Below, in pieces: positions 24,001-35,604 of a stretch of 64,000 bases of DNA. The DNA is taken from the NCBI RefSeq assembly GCF_000344685.1, contig NW_006920414.1:444488-508487 (forward strand), written 5' to 3'. Under the pieces are notes generated by a model. It had not been told where the DNA came from. It saw only the letters and a program-made list of their open reading frames with translations, and made no database searches. Position 1 is the first letter of the stretch, and each line of letters starts with the position of its first letter. The position numbers and the translations under genes are program-made. This DNA comes from Gloeophyllum trabeum ATCC 11539 (Eukaryota > Basidiomycota > Agaricomycetes > Gloeophyllales > Gloeophyllaceae).

Positions 24001-24492
24001 GTCGTCTACGCCGGTGTTGTCGTTAGTGTCGCCTAGCTGAAGTCGGGGCCGTATGCCTTGATGTCGGGCGTGTGAAGGAGCTTCGGTGGCTGCCAGGTAC
24101 TGTACATTTCCTCCCGGCAGAATCCGGTCGCCGGGGTTCTCGTAGGATGCCGCACAGGACGCCGGTGACTGTACTGCTCTGTATCGGACATCCTCTCCTC
24201 TGCAGCTGCATCCACTCGGGATACACTGGTACAATGGTGCACTATAGCGGGAGGTGCACTTCGGTTACCTACGAAAAAGAAGGGATTCCGTAAATTTCAA
24301 GACTGACATGCACGCAATTCAGGACCAAACGAAATCTGTCTTGCGCGGGATGCAATAATTGTTAGATATCAATACAGTGCAGCGTGAACTACAGTATGCC
24401 CCGAGGCTGGGACAGGACAGGGAGATATTATATCCAATACAAGAGTCAGTGTCCAGGAATACAACGCCGACGACCCCGTGTAGCATTGGTAG
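24001..24492. other. Intergenic region (RPL11 promoter side)
   Basis: Holds the promoter and 5' UTR of RPL11 and the 3' UTR of the Ran-binding protein gene. Nothing else is recognised. The short overlapping frames are not supported by any motif. Confidence 0.6.
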
Positions 24493-26676
24493 TCAGACCT
24501 CCGGAATGTAAGACTTGATGTTCTCTAGCAGTTCTTGAGCAATTTTCGGCGTTTGGACCTGTGGAACGAAATTTAGATTGGATTACAATGCACGATCATT
24601 ATACAGCTCACCCGCAAGTTATAGTGAGTCGTCTTCCCATCCTCGATCGCGCTGAAGCGTAGATATCGTGGATCTTGGGCGAGGAAGCAACTCATACCTT
24701 TGAACAGGGTAACATTCAGCATCACAGAGAACACGGCCTCCTTGCGCATCACTGTTGAAATTGTCATACAGTCGTCAGTATCTTGCTATTTGGACAGCAC
24801 CGCGAAGGTCAGAAGCCAACCAGGCGGACTTACACAATCGCGCGCCAGAGCCGTCTTCTCGTCTAACATTTAGTCGAAGAGACCCTGTTCCCCTTTCTTT
24901 CCACTGACTCTGAGCACTGAGGACAAAGAGCTTGCCGCGGACTTGCTGCACTGTGTCCTCATCCTCTTCACCGGTTGTCACTGGCCACGCGGTAAATATC
25001 ACAATAGAAGGAACAAAGGGACGTAAAAGACGCACAATCTTGCTCGCTTAAAGCGATCTTGTTCCTCGTGGCAGTCCACTCATCCTCCTCATCTTGTTCG
25101 TTCTCATCCTTCCCGGAGCGCAAGCGCTCGCTAAAGGTCACATCCTTATCTTCCGTCTCCTCTTCATTGTTACCCGTCTGAGCATCCAAGACATTTGCCG
25201 TGTCTTTAATACTCGGTGAGTCAGCCCTGGCTCGCTTTAAGGCCGGAACAGCAAAGGGCGAGGCCTGCGAGGCGTACGAGGAGAACGCGCTGCTCGCCGC
25301 CGAGCCGGAGCTAGACACAGGCCCGCGACGGACCGGTGATTTGCTCCTGCTCAGACCGCCGATGCCTGTTGGTGAGCCAAAGGCAGGCACAGGTGACTTT
25401 GGGCGCGCCACAGAGGCAAACGGGGAGGCCGCAGACGCGAAAGCCTCGAAGCCGGAACGCTTGGCTGGTGTTTGCGGCGGAGGAGTGGCGGGTTTAGAAA
25501 GCGCGTTGGAAGCGGACGCGGGAGTGGGACTCGACCGTCCACTGGAGAAAGGGGACGCGGAGACAGTGGCCTTTGCAGCGAAGATGTTAGCGCCTTTGAC
25601 GGCGGCGAATGGAGAAGCCGCCGACGAGTACGCCATGAAACCGGTCTGCGAGATCTTGATTCAATATATGCGCGGACACTGAAAGCTGACACGTACTAGT
25701 TTCGCAGCCGACGGTGCGGGGACAGGAGTAGGTTCGGCTTTCGGAGTTTGCGGTCGAGACGGCTCTGCTGGAGGTGTAGGCACCCTTGTCTCCTCGCGCT
25801 TCTCCTCCTCAGCGGGCGGCGGGGTTGGGCGCTTCGTCAGCCGTGGATTATCGTCGCTATCCGCATCCTCGCGGGGACGCTTTGCAGCGCCAGTGACGGA
25901 GTCGACGGAATCTCGCCTGGGCTTCGCCGCTGGCGCTTCTGACTCCTGGCTCACCCCCCGGTCAGCGAGCTTGCGCTTTACAGCAGCTTTGTCGGCGTCC
26001 TGTTCGTAGTCCGACTCGGGTGACTGCCGTTCAGAAAGTGCGGGCTCCACGACTAGAGACGGGGCGGGCGTGGTGTCCGGGGAAGTACCGCGTTCCGGCT
26101 CTTGCGATTCAGGGTCAGGGGCAGGAGAGTGTGATGCAGACTCCTCGGTCGAGTTCAGGGCGGACTGCACGTTCTGCTGCATATCAATATCTTCCACCCC
26201 TTGACTAATCTGCCGCATTTTCACCTCGTGCGGTGGAGATGTGCTCAGTGGTGGGCTCTGAGATCCAGAGGAGCTAGCCATGTCCTCCTCTTGCGCCTCC
26301 TCCGTGGATTCTAATTCATGCGAGCGCTTCTTCTTTGCGCGTCGGGGGGTAGGCTTCTTCTCGGCGTCGTCAGCATCGTTATCCTGTACCACTATTAGTA
26401 TATTCCAGTGACGGAAGGAGTCGCAAGCGACGCACCGGATCGCTTGGTTTAGGAGTAGCAGGCTCTATCGATATCTCTCGCTCTCGTTTGGACGGAACTT
26501 TGGGGTCTAGGACAGACCGGAACATGAGAGATATCAGCACAACTGCTGTGGCGCTCGCCACATAGGCAAGAACGCGACGCACCTGGAATGTCTACCGTAT
26601 CTAGTGTACACGCTTCGTTGGTCGGCTTCCCCACTGCTTGAAGGCCGTCTATAGCGCTGGCCACGTCGTCGGTCAT
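24493..26676 (-). CDS. Ran-binding-domain protein (Yrb2/RanBP3-like)
   Basis: Seven exons on minus: 26583-26676, 26436-26506, 25697-26383, 25036-25645, 24834-24980, 24612-24751, 24493-24558 (604 aa). The N-terminal two thirds are disordered and rich in S/P/E/K, with basic nuclear-localisation-like clusters (RRAKKKRS, KRPREDAD) and repeated SPFA motifs resembling degenerate FG-type repeats (AASPFAAV, ASPFASV, ASPFAVP). The C-terminus is a complete RanBP1-type domain: VTTGEEDE-like LTTGEEDEDTV, GKLFVL, WKERGTGSLRLN, FSVMLNVTLF and a final ENIKSYIPE helix. This layout matches Yrb2/RanBP3 export cofactors and also Nup2. Lack of a clear Nup2 N-terminal motif favours the former. Confidence 0.87.
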
Positions 26677-29156
26677 GTTGGTAGAGCGAATACAAGTGCC
26701 ACTCGGCGGCGCTGCTCAAACCTTGTTCACGCGGCCACGGCTCGCGGCGCCTGCCGGCCTGGCTTTCTTGCGCGTTGCCACTACAACCCCAGTTTATTAT
26801 CTGTCTCTGATGCTGTGGTACCCTGAAATAAGGCAGGCTGTACAAGGAGATAGGAACGCTGACCCGACTAGCGAGGAACGTGGGGATGCTAGTCACGGTG
26901 CATAGTGAGCTTGAGGCTTAGGGGAGTCTTGAATGGTGTATGTGAATCATCGGCATTGAGGCAGGCATCTGGAGACCTCCACTCCGTTGATTTATGTTTC
27001 ATTTATCTGACAGACGGATTGGCTGAAGATTACCGCGTTAATGCGGAGCGTTAGCTGCTATTGAGAAGCCTTGCCCTTCCAGAACACGAGGTTCGTACCC
27101 ACCCTCTGTAGCGGATTGTGGCAGAATGTGAAGGTTCTTGCGCTCAATGATGCTACGGCAGGATGGGTGTGAATCTATCGGTAACAGAATGTGATGGTTC
27201 CCGGTTCTTGCGTTTTGTGGAGGATCGGCGCTGTAGGTAGCGCCCTACTCCATTTTCCGTCGTGTGCCTTCTCCTACCACCCAGTGAATGAAACAGTTTA
27301 TTCTCGATATCCACGGCCGGCGTGTTTCCATATACCTACCAGCGCGAGCAATCAGGCCAGCGCGCCCGTACTTTCCAGGGTATGGTCCCCCGATCTTGTC
27401 TACCGTCCATTCCCAAGTAAGTATATCTTGAGCAATGAAAACGTTGCGTGACTAATGAATGTGTATGTATTTTCAGCTACATCCAGAATGTGTCGTTACT
27501 TGCGAGTGCCAATGCTTTTATTTTCTACCATGTCCAGGATCGCCCAAGATGCCGACGAGTCGAAGCCAACATTTGTGATCACAATGTGGACAAATAGTGC
27601 ATTCGACTTCACTCTACATCTGGCATAGTGGAACGATCTCCGTCGGCCCCTCACAGAGCTACGTCTTCATGGACAACCCTTTGCATAGATTCCTGTACGC
27701 ATCCAACTATTCCAAGCTGCTGGACGATACTCCATCTTCGGGTTCATGTTTGCAGGGCGTAGGATCTCACACGTCTCGTGAAGGCTTAGCAAGGATCCAC
27801 ATTGCATGCCCGATAATGGGATCACGCAGTCCTCCAACTCCTTGCCGGTCAATCATAGCCCTTCCTGTGTCAGATTTCCGACATGGACTTACCAACGGTG
27901 GTCATTAGAAGACTGAAATCCGTGGACCTCGGAGTCCTCGAAGATTGCAAGATGTTTTCGGTGGAGATCGTCCAACAAGTACCCCAAACCTGTGCCGGGA
28001 TATGGGGGCATTCGGTATACTGCCATTTCTGTAGATTTAGGCAAGATTATGAAGACGGGAATATCCGCACCCAGGGGCGGAGGTATCTTGATAGACACAG
28101 AAAGGGGCACTTGGAAGAATTGGGCTTTGCTCGATAATGGCCGACCCGAAGTTGGGATTTTCCAGACCCGCTGACCGCATACAACGCTTGAGCACGATTT
28201 TCCTGTCATCGCTGAAGGGCTCGATCGTGAACTGCGAACGCTCCCATGCCGAATAATAGAGGGGTGTCCGCGAGGGGTCGCCGTTTGAAGTCTATGCTCG
28301 CGACGGGAACTCCACCGGGTTATCCAACTCCTCGGAGCATACAGCGATGGAAGAGACTAGTCTCGGGTTCGAATCTGTGCGGAGGTACGCCCAGACATTG
28401 CCCCACCTTTTCTCCCGCAACGACACTCTTTGCACAGGAATCCATGGTGTATGTCCACGCAAGGCATGGCTGTGTTCGGCGAGGATGTCTTGAGTATAAT
28501 TGATGTCCTTCGGCGTCAAAACTAAGAGGAGGGCGTAAAAAGCTCAGGGATGAATTGCATGCAGCAGCTGGACCTGGAGGTGAGCTCTTACATACGTTAA
28601 AACGTTCCAGCACGGCTTAGCGCAGAAAGTAATCCACGTGAAAGCCAGTATGGAGAGAGACAAGTTGAGCACAAATGAGAACAATAAACACGGTGATGAT
28701 CCTTGGCTGGCGCAGAAGTATCCTAATTAAATAATGATGTCTCAGAGAATGTCCCGTCATTGGTAACCGTTATTGATATCTTGGCCCCGGTAGCCCGACA
28801 GTCAGCAGAGCCGTGAAGGATGATACGATGCGATCTCTTTCTAGGTGCGGCACAAACTACCTTTCTGTTACATGACCAGGAGGCGCTTTTCTACACAGTT
28901 CGAACCTGTAGCCACAGTTGCGCGCGGAGATATCGGAGTGGCAAACGAAATACATCAAATATCACCGATTAAGATTGGCGCCGCTGGTGCTATGGCGCAT
29001 GAACGGCCAACGCACATGTGGTATGCAGTCATCATTCGGGAGCCATCCAAGCTCATCAGTGATATTCCAGATCCAGGTAGCGGGTCATCAAGCGCCTCTC
29101 GACAGCACATGGATTTTCTGTTATTGAGCTTTCACCCCGAGGGTCGCCAATCTTGT
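26677..29156. other. Decayed 2.5-kb region, no intact gene
   Basis: No reading frame longer than about 125 codons and none with a family motif. On minus, around 27381-27440, a short stretch resembles the 3' end of the FAD oxidoreductase gene at 29157 (the TATTTGACTTGGGA...GGTAGACAAGAT part). A plus-strand stretch near 27992-28170 reads like protein (ISAPRGGGILID, TWKNWALLDNG) but has no start, no splice continuation and no known family. Probably gene remnants. Confidence 0.5.
27381..27440 (-). pseudogene. Remnant of FAD oxidoreductase 3' end
   Basis: About 50 bp on minus align with small gaps to the end of the neighbouring gene (29150-29195): the RYLTWEKR-stop codons plus roughly 15 bp after the stop. 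The coding part is frameshifted. No further homology is visible upstream, so this is a small leftover of a third copy or of a gene-conversion event. Confidence 0.4.
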
Positions 29157-30963
29157 CTACCGTTTCTCCCAAGTCAAATATCTCTTGGGCAACCATTCAG
29201 GTGGCGCCCATTCACTTCCTAATAGACTGGCGACTATCATCTGTGCGACAACTTCAGCGCTGAGTACCGGATAGCCATAGGAAAGGTCAGTCATTGAGAA
29301 GCGGGAAGGGCATGGTCGTACCACGAGAAGGCTCTCGGCATTCCATGACCACTGTAGCCTGCGGAGATGTACTGCCCCTCGAACCTTTCGCCAATTGGTC
29401 CGACCTGTGGGATGTGAGACGCGAGGTCATAAGATAGTTCGGGAGATACTCACGAATGGGTCCCCTATGGCTGTAAACCCCATTATGCCGCTCTTTGGCG
29501 TTCGTGAACACAAGTGACGAACCGTGTCCAGATAACACGCTCACCCATTCCATCTCAGGTTCCCGTCCCTTCGCATACTTGGTAGGAAAGACGTGAGGCA
29601 AGAATTCTCGAAGACCCTTCCCGACAACCGGATTCAGAGTAGAATCGTCCGTTGTGTACGTCTCATATCGCGGCCCAGTTGCTTCTCTCCCTCCACCCAT
29701 GATGACCAGGGGCTGGTCCGTCTTGCCCTCGGACAACTTCGCGGGCATTGGGAACCAGTACTCAAAACCTTGGTTGCCGCCATACGACGTCTTCGTCAAT
29801 TCCTCAGCAGATACATCGGCTCGCACAGCTATGATCTGGCCTCGCGCAGGGATGATTCCGCGCGGCCCGTGCAGATGCGGCAGGAGGTACGATGCATAGG
29901 CATTCGTTGCATGGACGACATATCCGCAGGATATCGTACCTCGCGCTGTCCTGACGCTCCAGCGTCGGGCAAATGGGTCGCTGGACTCGGGACTCCGTGC
30001 TGACACCGCCGTGACAGGCGTATGCGTGTGCAGGTTCATGGATAGCTTGCTCTCATCCTTCTGCGACGACTGGAATAAGTGCGTGACCAGCTTCAGGGGC
30101 CATACATTATTGCCTGGCCACTTGACACCGGGGTATGCCGCCCCATACTTCTACACTTAGACTCATATCAGCATGGCGAGGATTAGGAAGGATAAGATAC
30201 CCCACCGCTTGCATTTCTTCTGCGTCCATCCATTGGACGTGGTCTAGGTTCAAGCCTGCAGCCTTGGCAGCAGCGAAGTCGGCTTTGCCATATGCTAGCT
30301 CCTCGTTCGTGAAGGCCAGGTGTACGTGCTCGCTACTGATGAGGTCGACATCGTTCGCTACATCGTCCGCCTTGATTAATTCAACAAGACGACGAACGGT
30401 GTAGTCCTCGATAGCGATCGATTTGATAGCCTCTTCCCGCCCGTACAATTTTTCGAAGTCGGAAAACTCTACAAAGGCTCGAGAAGTCAGGTGGCCACCG
30501 TTCCTACCTGAGCATAGAATGTCACAAATATTAGTGTCGTACTAGATAGTGTTTGTTGCAAGGGCAACACATACCGGTCGCACCGGAGCCTGAGAATATC
30601 GTACATCGTTCAGCAGCTATAACATGGCAGAGACGCGATTAGCTGACAGAAGTCTCTTGCCTCCAAGATAACGACTCTCAAGGGTCCATTTGTGCTACCC
30701 TGCAGCAATCTCGAGAGATGATAGGCTGTGGAAACGCCGGTGATCCCAGACCCGACGATACAGACATCTGCATCAGTCGTCAAGGCCCCTTCGCTCCCCT
30801 CTTTGGCTAGGGGGTTGACACCGGGGGTAGAATCTAACCAGAACGACTTGGTAGGGTTAGGGACGGGCAAGTCAGCCCGAGCGTCATCCTGTGCTTCAAG
30901 TTCTAATAAGGCTTTCTGCGCGCCTGCTAATTCGTTGAATGGGAACGGGAACCAGTGTGCCAT
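29157..30963 (-). CDS. FAD-dependent oxidoreductase, DAO superfamily (copy 1)
   Basis: Seven exons on minus: 30648-30963, 30575-30589, 30206-30507, 29545-30150, 29454-29492, 29322-29404, 29157-29259 (487 aa). The dinucleotide-binding motif VCIVGSGITGVSTAYHL and the downstream SGATGRNGGH motif define the D-amino-acid-oxidase/glycine-oxidase fold. VVHATNAYAS and a C-terminal SGHGMPRAF motif complete the FAD site. The closest general class is that of bacterial gamma-glutamylputrescine or sarcosine-type oxidases; the actual amine substrate cannot be read from sequence. No targeting peptide is obvious. Paired with the gene at 33242: the last three exons (39, 83 and 103 nt) and the 15-nt second exon have identical lengths in both. 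Confidence 0.88.
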
Positions 30964-31875
30964 AGCGGACGAGGAAGCCGAAGAAGAATTAGCAGATAAA
31001 CCAAGAAATTGCTCGCAGCTTTTCCGGTCAGATCAGTACATCTCTCATGGGGCCGACGGCTAGGTATCGATGGCTGGATCACCCCCAGCGAACTTCGTAT
31101 TGAATGTTTTGTATGACATTACAGTTGACTCGGATGTTCATGCCTGATCGCAAGATTGTCAACGTCATCGCAGTGGCCATGGTCCTTTGTGGTGCGAACA
31201 TTAATATTGGTCTACCCGGAGTCACTGCTTGAGTTGATCCGGATTGCGCCGCTTGCCGCTGCAAGTTCATTCAAAGTACCGTCCTTGCATTGCTCGCACA
31301 AGGTATGTAGCACCTCAGACCCGTCCCTACTTCCTCCTCTATGGAGTAATGAAGCTCGACGTCCTTACACTTGAAGCTTTGTGTCGTCGCCTGTAATTTT
31401 CGAATGTTTGCAGCTCCAAGAAGAGCACAGACTGGGAACCAGACGCGTAAACTCTCTCCTCAAGATACCCGCACCGCTACGTACTCACCTGCTTTTTACT
31501 CAGTGTTGCGCTAGCCACATCTCTGTCACCTTAACAACACCAATATCCTCATCTTCTTAGGAATCCTCCAACGACAATTCGTCACGCCTGTCATGGCCTC
31601 TCGTCTAGCTAGGCCGCCTCTCGCACTGAGTCTACTGCTGGTACCAACTAGCACACCCGCTTCCTCTCCATCCCACCGCAAAGTCCGGTAGGATGGACGG
31701 GAGGGCCGTCGGCGAGGGAAAGTCTTACACGTTCTGAGTGAGTCCCCTCAGACTTCCGAAACATGAAAATTATACAAGCATTGTATCATGTGAAGGAGCT
31801 ACTTTATGCTAGCGGCCCTGATGCCGTACAGTGACTAACAGAATGCGGTGACCATTGCGATCTAACGAATGGCTT
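30964..31875. other. Intergenic region
   Basis: Upstream of FAD oxidoreductase copy 1 and downstream of the BTB gene. Short frames only (for example 31079-31270 on minus). No recognisable gene, RNA or repeat. Confidence 0.6.
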
Positions 31876-33051
31876 TTAGTCCACTGTTTTCGAAGAGAGT
31901 GAAAGCATGGTGCGAACCTCGTCTATCTTTCTTTTTACTTGCGCAGCCAGAAGCTGGCTAAACTCTTGGAGGTCCCAGATCGCCTTCTCGCAGCAGGTGC
32001 GACACTGAGTCGCTTCTCTCGTGCATTCCCGCAGTATAGCCTGGGTCGTGAGGACCCCAGGCGACGGCTTCTCTTTCAAAGCCTTGGATGCTCGTTCTAT
32101 ATAACCTACCCACCATTTACGAACTGGATAGGTGCCCTGTGCATGCGCAAATCGCCACGTGTGTGAGGCACTTGCGCAAGATTGACACTGTAGCCAGACC
32201 CAGTCATCCCGGAGGACCCAGTGGAAGTTCGATAGTAAAGACAGGGCACCTTGAACGCATTTCTGCCGGAAAGTCAGTAGCCGGTGGTAGGATAACCCAT
32301 TAATCCGCTTGAGCTCCGGTGCTTCGGGGCTTATCATGTCGTGCTGAAGCGTAGCCTTCGCAGCAATGCAGGCTTCATTATGCAACAAGTAGCGACAGGC
32401 GGTGGCAAAGACACGGAGAGGATGACTGTTCAGGAATGCTTCGGAAATCAGCGCTCGTCGCAGACTCTTGGCAGCGTGTGGCATTTCATACTTCAAGGCG
32501 GCGTCTAGAAGGGCCTGCATAGTGGAGAAGTCGCTGACATCTGGCCTATCCAGAGGATAGCAGTATCTCAGGAGGCCGTCGAGGATCTTCGCGTTGTCTT
32601 CTAGCTGAACGAGGCGCACTCCGTTGACGATGTGATGGCCAACAGATCCAGCGCAGACAATGTGTGCGAGAGCCTCAGATGATAGGTCCAGTATATTCTT
32701 GTGGACCCAAAATTTGACCTGGTCGGAGGAGAGAAGTACGACGTCGGCCGTCTTCTTGTAGTCAAATTTGAATGCAGGCACGGATGCCGCCGCAAGCCCT
32801 CCTGTGCCAGTATCATTTATGGGTCCTTTCCATACTCCTTTGCTGAGGGCGCTTGAGGTGCTTGAGGCACAAGCTCCTTGGACTGGACCAGACAATGTAC
32901 CATTTTTCGACGGAGAAGGGGCGGGTGTGTGCTCCTTCCCGTGACTAGCCTGTGTGGCACCCGAGCCCAACGGGAACGCAAAGTTGAACTCCTTCTTGAC
33001 GGGAGGGGTAACGGAAGACACAGAGCCAGTGCTACTACTGAATGAGGACAT
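31876..33051 (-). CDS. BTB/POZ domain protein
   Basis: Single-exon gene of 391 aa if started at the ATG at 33051; the open frame extends upstream to 33255 but that part has no domain character. An N-terminal Ser/Pro/Thr-rich stretch (about 1-80) precedes a BTB fold: ADVVLLSSDQVKFWVHKNIL followed by the LLRYCYPLDRPD strand-helix and an ALKYEMPHAAKSLRRAL helix. A C-terminal helical region contains CxxC-like pairs (LQCQSC, CRTCC). This architecture is common in large BTB families of Agaricomycetes. The partner (for example a cullin) and role are unknown. It lies between the two inverted FAD oxidoreductases and shares a 190-bp divergent intergenic region with copy 2. Confidence 0.85.
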   Translation of the reverse strand: MSSFSSSTGSVSSVTPPVKKEFNFAFPLGSGATQASHGKEHTPAPSPSKNGTLSGPVQGACASSTSSALSKGVWKGPINDTGTGGLAAASVPAFKFDYKKTADVVLLSSDQVKFWVHKNILDLSSEALAHIVCAGSVGHHIVNGVRLVQLEDNAKILDGLLRYCYPLDRPDVSDFSTMQALLDAALKYEMPHAAKSLRRALISEAFLNSHPLRVFATACRYLLHNEACIAAKATLQHDMISPEAPELKRINGLSYHRLLTFRQKCVQGALSLLSNFHWVLRDDWVWLQCQSCASASHTWRFAHAQGTYPVRKWWVGYIERASKALKEKPSPGVLTTQAILRECTREATQCRTCCEKAIWDLQEFSQLLAAQVKRKIDEVRTMLSLSSKTVD

Positions 33052-33241
33052 GCCGAAGGAACTGTGAACTCTTGGATATGCAGGATGTATCAAGCAGACA
33101 AAGCTACCTACGCGACTCTCATAAAGGACGCGTGACGCACTATGCACGTGTTCGTGACTGTCGCTCTTTCCGGTGCAACGTTGCCTGCATCCGAGTCCGA
33201 GTCGAGCGCTCCTGCATCGTGAAAGGGACGCACGACCCACG
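33052..33241. promoter_or_regulatory. 190-bp divergent promoter region (BTB / FAD oxidoreductase copy 2)
   Basis: Only 190 bp separate the proposed start codons of two divergent genes. Both frames stay partly open into it, so starts could lie further apart or overlap. No TATA box is seen. Coordinate regulation is possible but is an inference from spacing. Confidence 0.5.
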
Positions 33242-35067
33242 ATGATGCTCTTCAAAAAATACCATGCTTTCGCTTTGTCTATAGTCTGGGCGCAAATTGC
33301 ATGTTCTTCACGATTTGAGGACCAGAAAATCCTTAGTCAATCCCTCAGGCAGACCGAATTCTGCTCATCGGGATGTCTGCCCGTCGCCAACTCAACGAAG
33401 TCATTCTGGATCGACTCTCCAAATGCCAATCCTCTAGCTACGGAAGGCAGTGGAGGTACCCTTACTACAGACGCAGACGTCTGTATAATCGGGTCTGGGA
33501 TGACTGGTGTTTCAACCGCGCATCACCTCTCCGAGCTGCTGGAACGCAGTTCTGCCCCTCCGCTCAAGGCAGTTATCTTCGAGGCAAGAGACTTCTGTCA
33601 GCATTCATGTTTTCATCTTCCATCTTCTATTCACAACATAGTCCATAACCACAGGCTCTGGCGCGACTGGTACGTGGTATGGGTAGTAACCCGGCAATGA
33701 GTCGGCTCATGCAAGGTTAAGGCAGAAACGGAGGCCACTTGACCCCTCGCGCCTTTCTAGAGTTCACTACCTATGCTGAGCTTTATGGCGAGGAGGAAGC
33801 CATGAAGTCACTCACTGTGGAACACCACACAGCAAGCGGTATTGTCGATATCATAGAATCCCACAACCTTACAGTTGACCTCGATCTTGTCGAGGGTGGT
33901 CATATTACTCTGTTCTTTACCGAAGAGAGTGAGCGAGAGGCCAGGATGGACTATGCAGCTGCGGACGCGGCTGGGGCCGACCTCAATGACGTCGAATGGA
34001 TGACCCAAGAACAGGTATCATCTGTAAGTCATGCCCTGCGGGCTCTAACATCGTTTCGTGGGATGCATACAATCTGAAATGATCTGAAGAAATTTGGGGC
34101 ACGGTATCCTGGCGTCAAGGTCCCGGCGCACAATCTGTGGCCTCTAAAGTTCGTGACAGGAATGTACAACATCACGAAGCTCAACTCGAGCAAGTTGTCA
34201 CTACACCTCCATACCCGTACTCCCGTGACATCCATGTCGCCTCTGGAGTCAGACCCAAGAGACTCCCTGTCTCGTCGCTGGAAGCTTACGACGCCCCGGG
34301 GATCAACCTCTTGCACATACGTTGTGCACGCGACCAACGCCTACGCATCTCACCTCCTGCCCCAGATGCGTGGCGATCAAGGGATTGTGCCTACACGCGG
34401 CCAGATAGTCGCAATTCGGGCGAATGCATCTGCAGAGGAGCTCACCAAGGCGTCATGGAGCGCAGAGCCCGGGACCGAATACTGGTTCCCGCGGCCAGTG
34501 AACAGGACGACTGAGCATCCCTTGGTAATTCTCGGTGGTGGTAGACACCTCACCGGGCCCAAACGGGAGAGGTACGTGACCGACGACTCGGCTCTGAATC
34601 CTGTGATTAGTCGCGCTCTGCGGGAGTACTTGCCAGACGTATTCCCGGGTAAGTTCGATCCGGACCAGGAACCTGAGATGGAATGGGTGAGTCGCTTCCA
34701 TTTGCGGTGACAAAATCACTACTTGAATTTGATCTAGAGCGGGATCATGGGATATACCGCCACTGGGGACCCTTTCGTACGTGCTTGTTAACCGGATGGA
34801 TTGACATATATTCACTCCCTGTTTGAAGGTCGGACCATTGGGCGACGGATATGGCGGTCAGTACGTCGCCGCAGGGTTCCATGGCCACGGCATGCCCCGA
34901 GCTTTCGCCTGGTAAGCCTTCGCCTCTCTGAAGCAAACGCAAGCACATTGTTGACGCCGCGCAGTGGGGAAGCTGTGGCCCAGATGATCATGTCGAATCT
35001 CTCGGGCGAGACATGGTCCCCTCCCGACTGGTTACCACGCAGGTATTTGACTTGGGAAAAGACCTAA
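33242..35067 (+). CDS. FAD-dependent oxidoreductase, DAO superfamily (copy 2)
   Basis: Seven exons: 33242-33596, 33655-33669, 33722-34014, 34090-34686, 34738-34776, 34829-34911, 34965-35067 (494 aa). Same motifs as copy 1 (VCIIGSGMTGVSTAHHL, SGATGRNGGH, VVHATNAYAS, FHGHGMPRAF), and intron positions coincide throughout. The N-terminus differs: here it is hydrophobic and signal-like (MMLFKKYHAFALSIVWAQIA), while copy 1 starts with MAHWFPFPFNELAG. This may send copy 2 to the secretory pathway. Donor GTCAGC after the first exon and acceptor TTAAG before exon 3 are weak but preserve the family sequence. It converges with GCV1 (537 bp between stops). Confidence 0.87.
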
Positions 35068-35604
35068 TGTCTGACCCTGTCCGAAGACGAAATACGTCGA
35101 GTATCTGTCCGTGTATCTGAAATCTTGTATGCGACCGGTGACCCTGTTACCTCGATCGCTGCGGGTCTCGCTCCTACAAGTATCGTAGTAACCCTACACA
35201 ACGTGTGCCTGAAGTTATTCTCTTCGCTGTAGCATATCCGCCTTTTTTTTTCGGCAATTGCTACTATGATGGCTCACGGACACAGCCGCACGAGCCTACA
35301 TATCGGCTTCCACCATGGAGAAGCCAACTTGCATGGCGGATGGCAGTGATGGTGTAAATGATGATGGAGGGAAATCGGAGATCTCCTAAAGCGAGTGGAA
35401 GAAAACCCCCTAGGGTGGCTGGGGAGTTGCCTGTGGCGAGGGCCGGGCTACGACTCTCCAGCAATTTATTGAAAACAAGAGCTGCGCTGAATGGCCACGA
35501 CTATCCTCGCGTTCGTATCTGCTTTGCAGTATTATCACGTCTCACATAATGTACTGGTGCAGACCTTACATGGAAGTTGAGCCCATGCCGTCACTCGGAA
35601 ACAC
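35068..35604. other. Convergent 3' intergenic region
   Basis: Between the stop codons of FAD oxidoreductase copy 2 (+) and GCV1 (-). Contains a T-run near 35245. No gene or RNA is seen. Confidence 0.6.

Noticed and set aside
25200..25682. 160-codon plus-strand frame
   Set aside because: Antisense of the disordered SPFA-rich part of the Ran-binding protein.
27992..28174. 60-codon protein-like plus frame (GGGILID, TWKNWALLDNG)
   Set aside because: No start context, no spliced continuation and no family match by eye; kept only as part of the decayed region.
28340..28400. GGTTCGAATC sequence resembling a tRNA B box
   Set aside because: No acceptor stem, D arm or anticodon arm can be folded around it.
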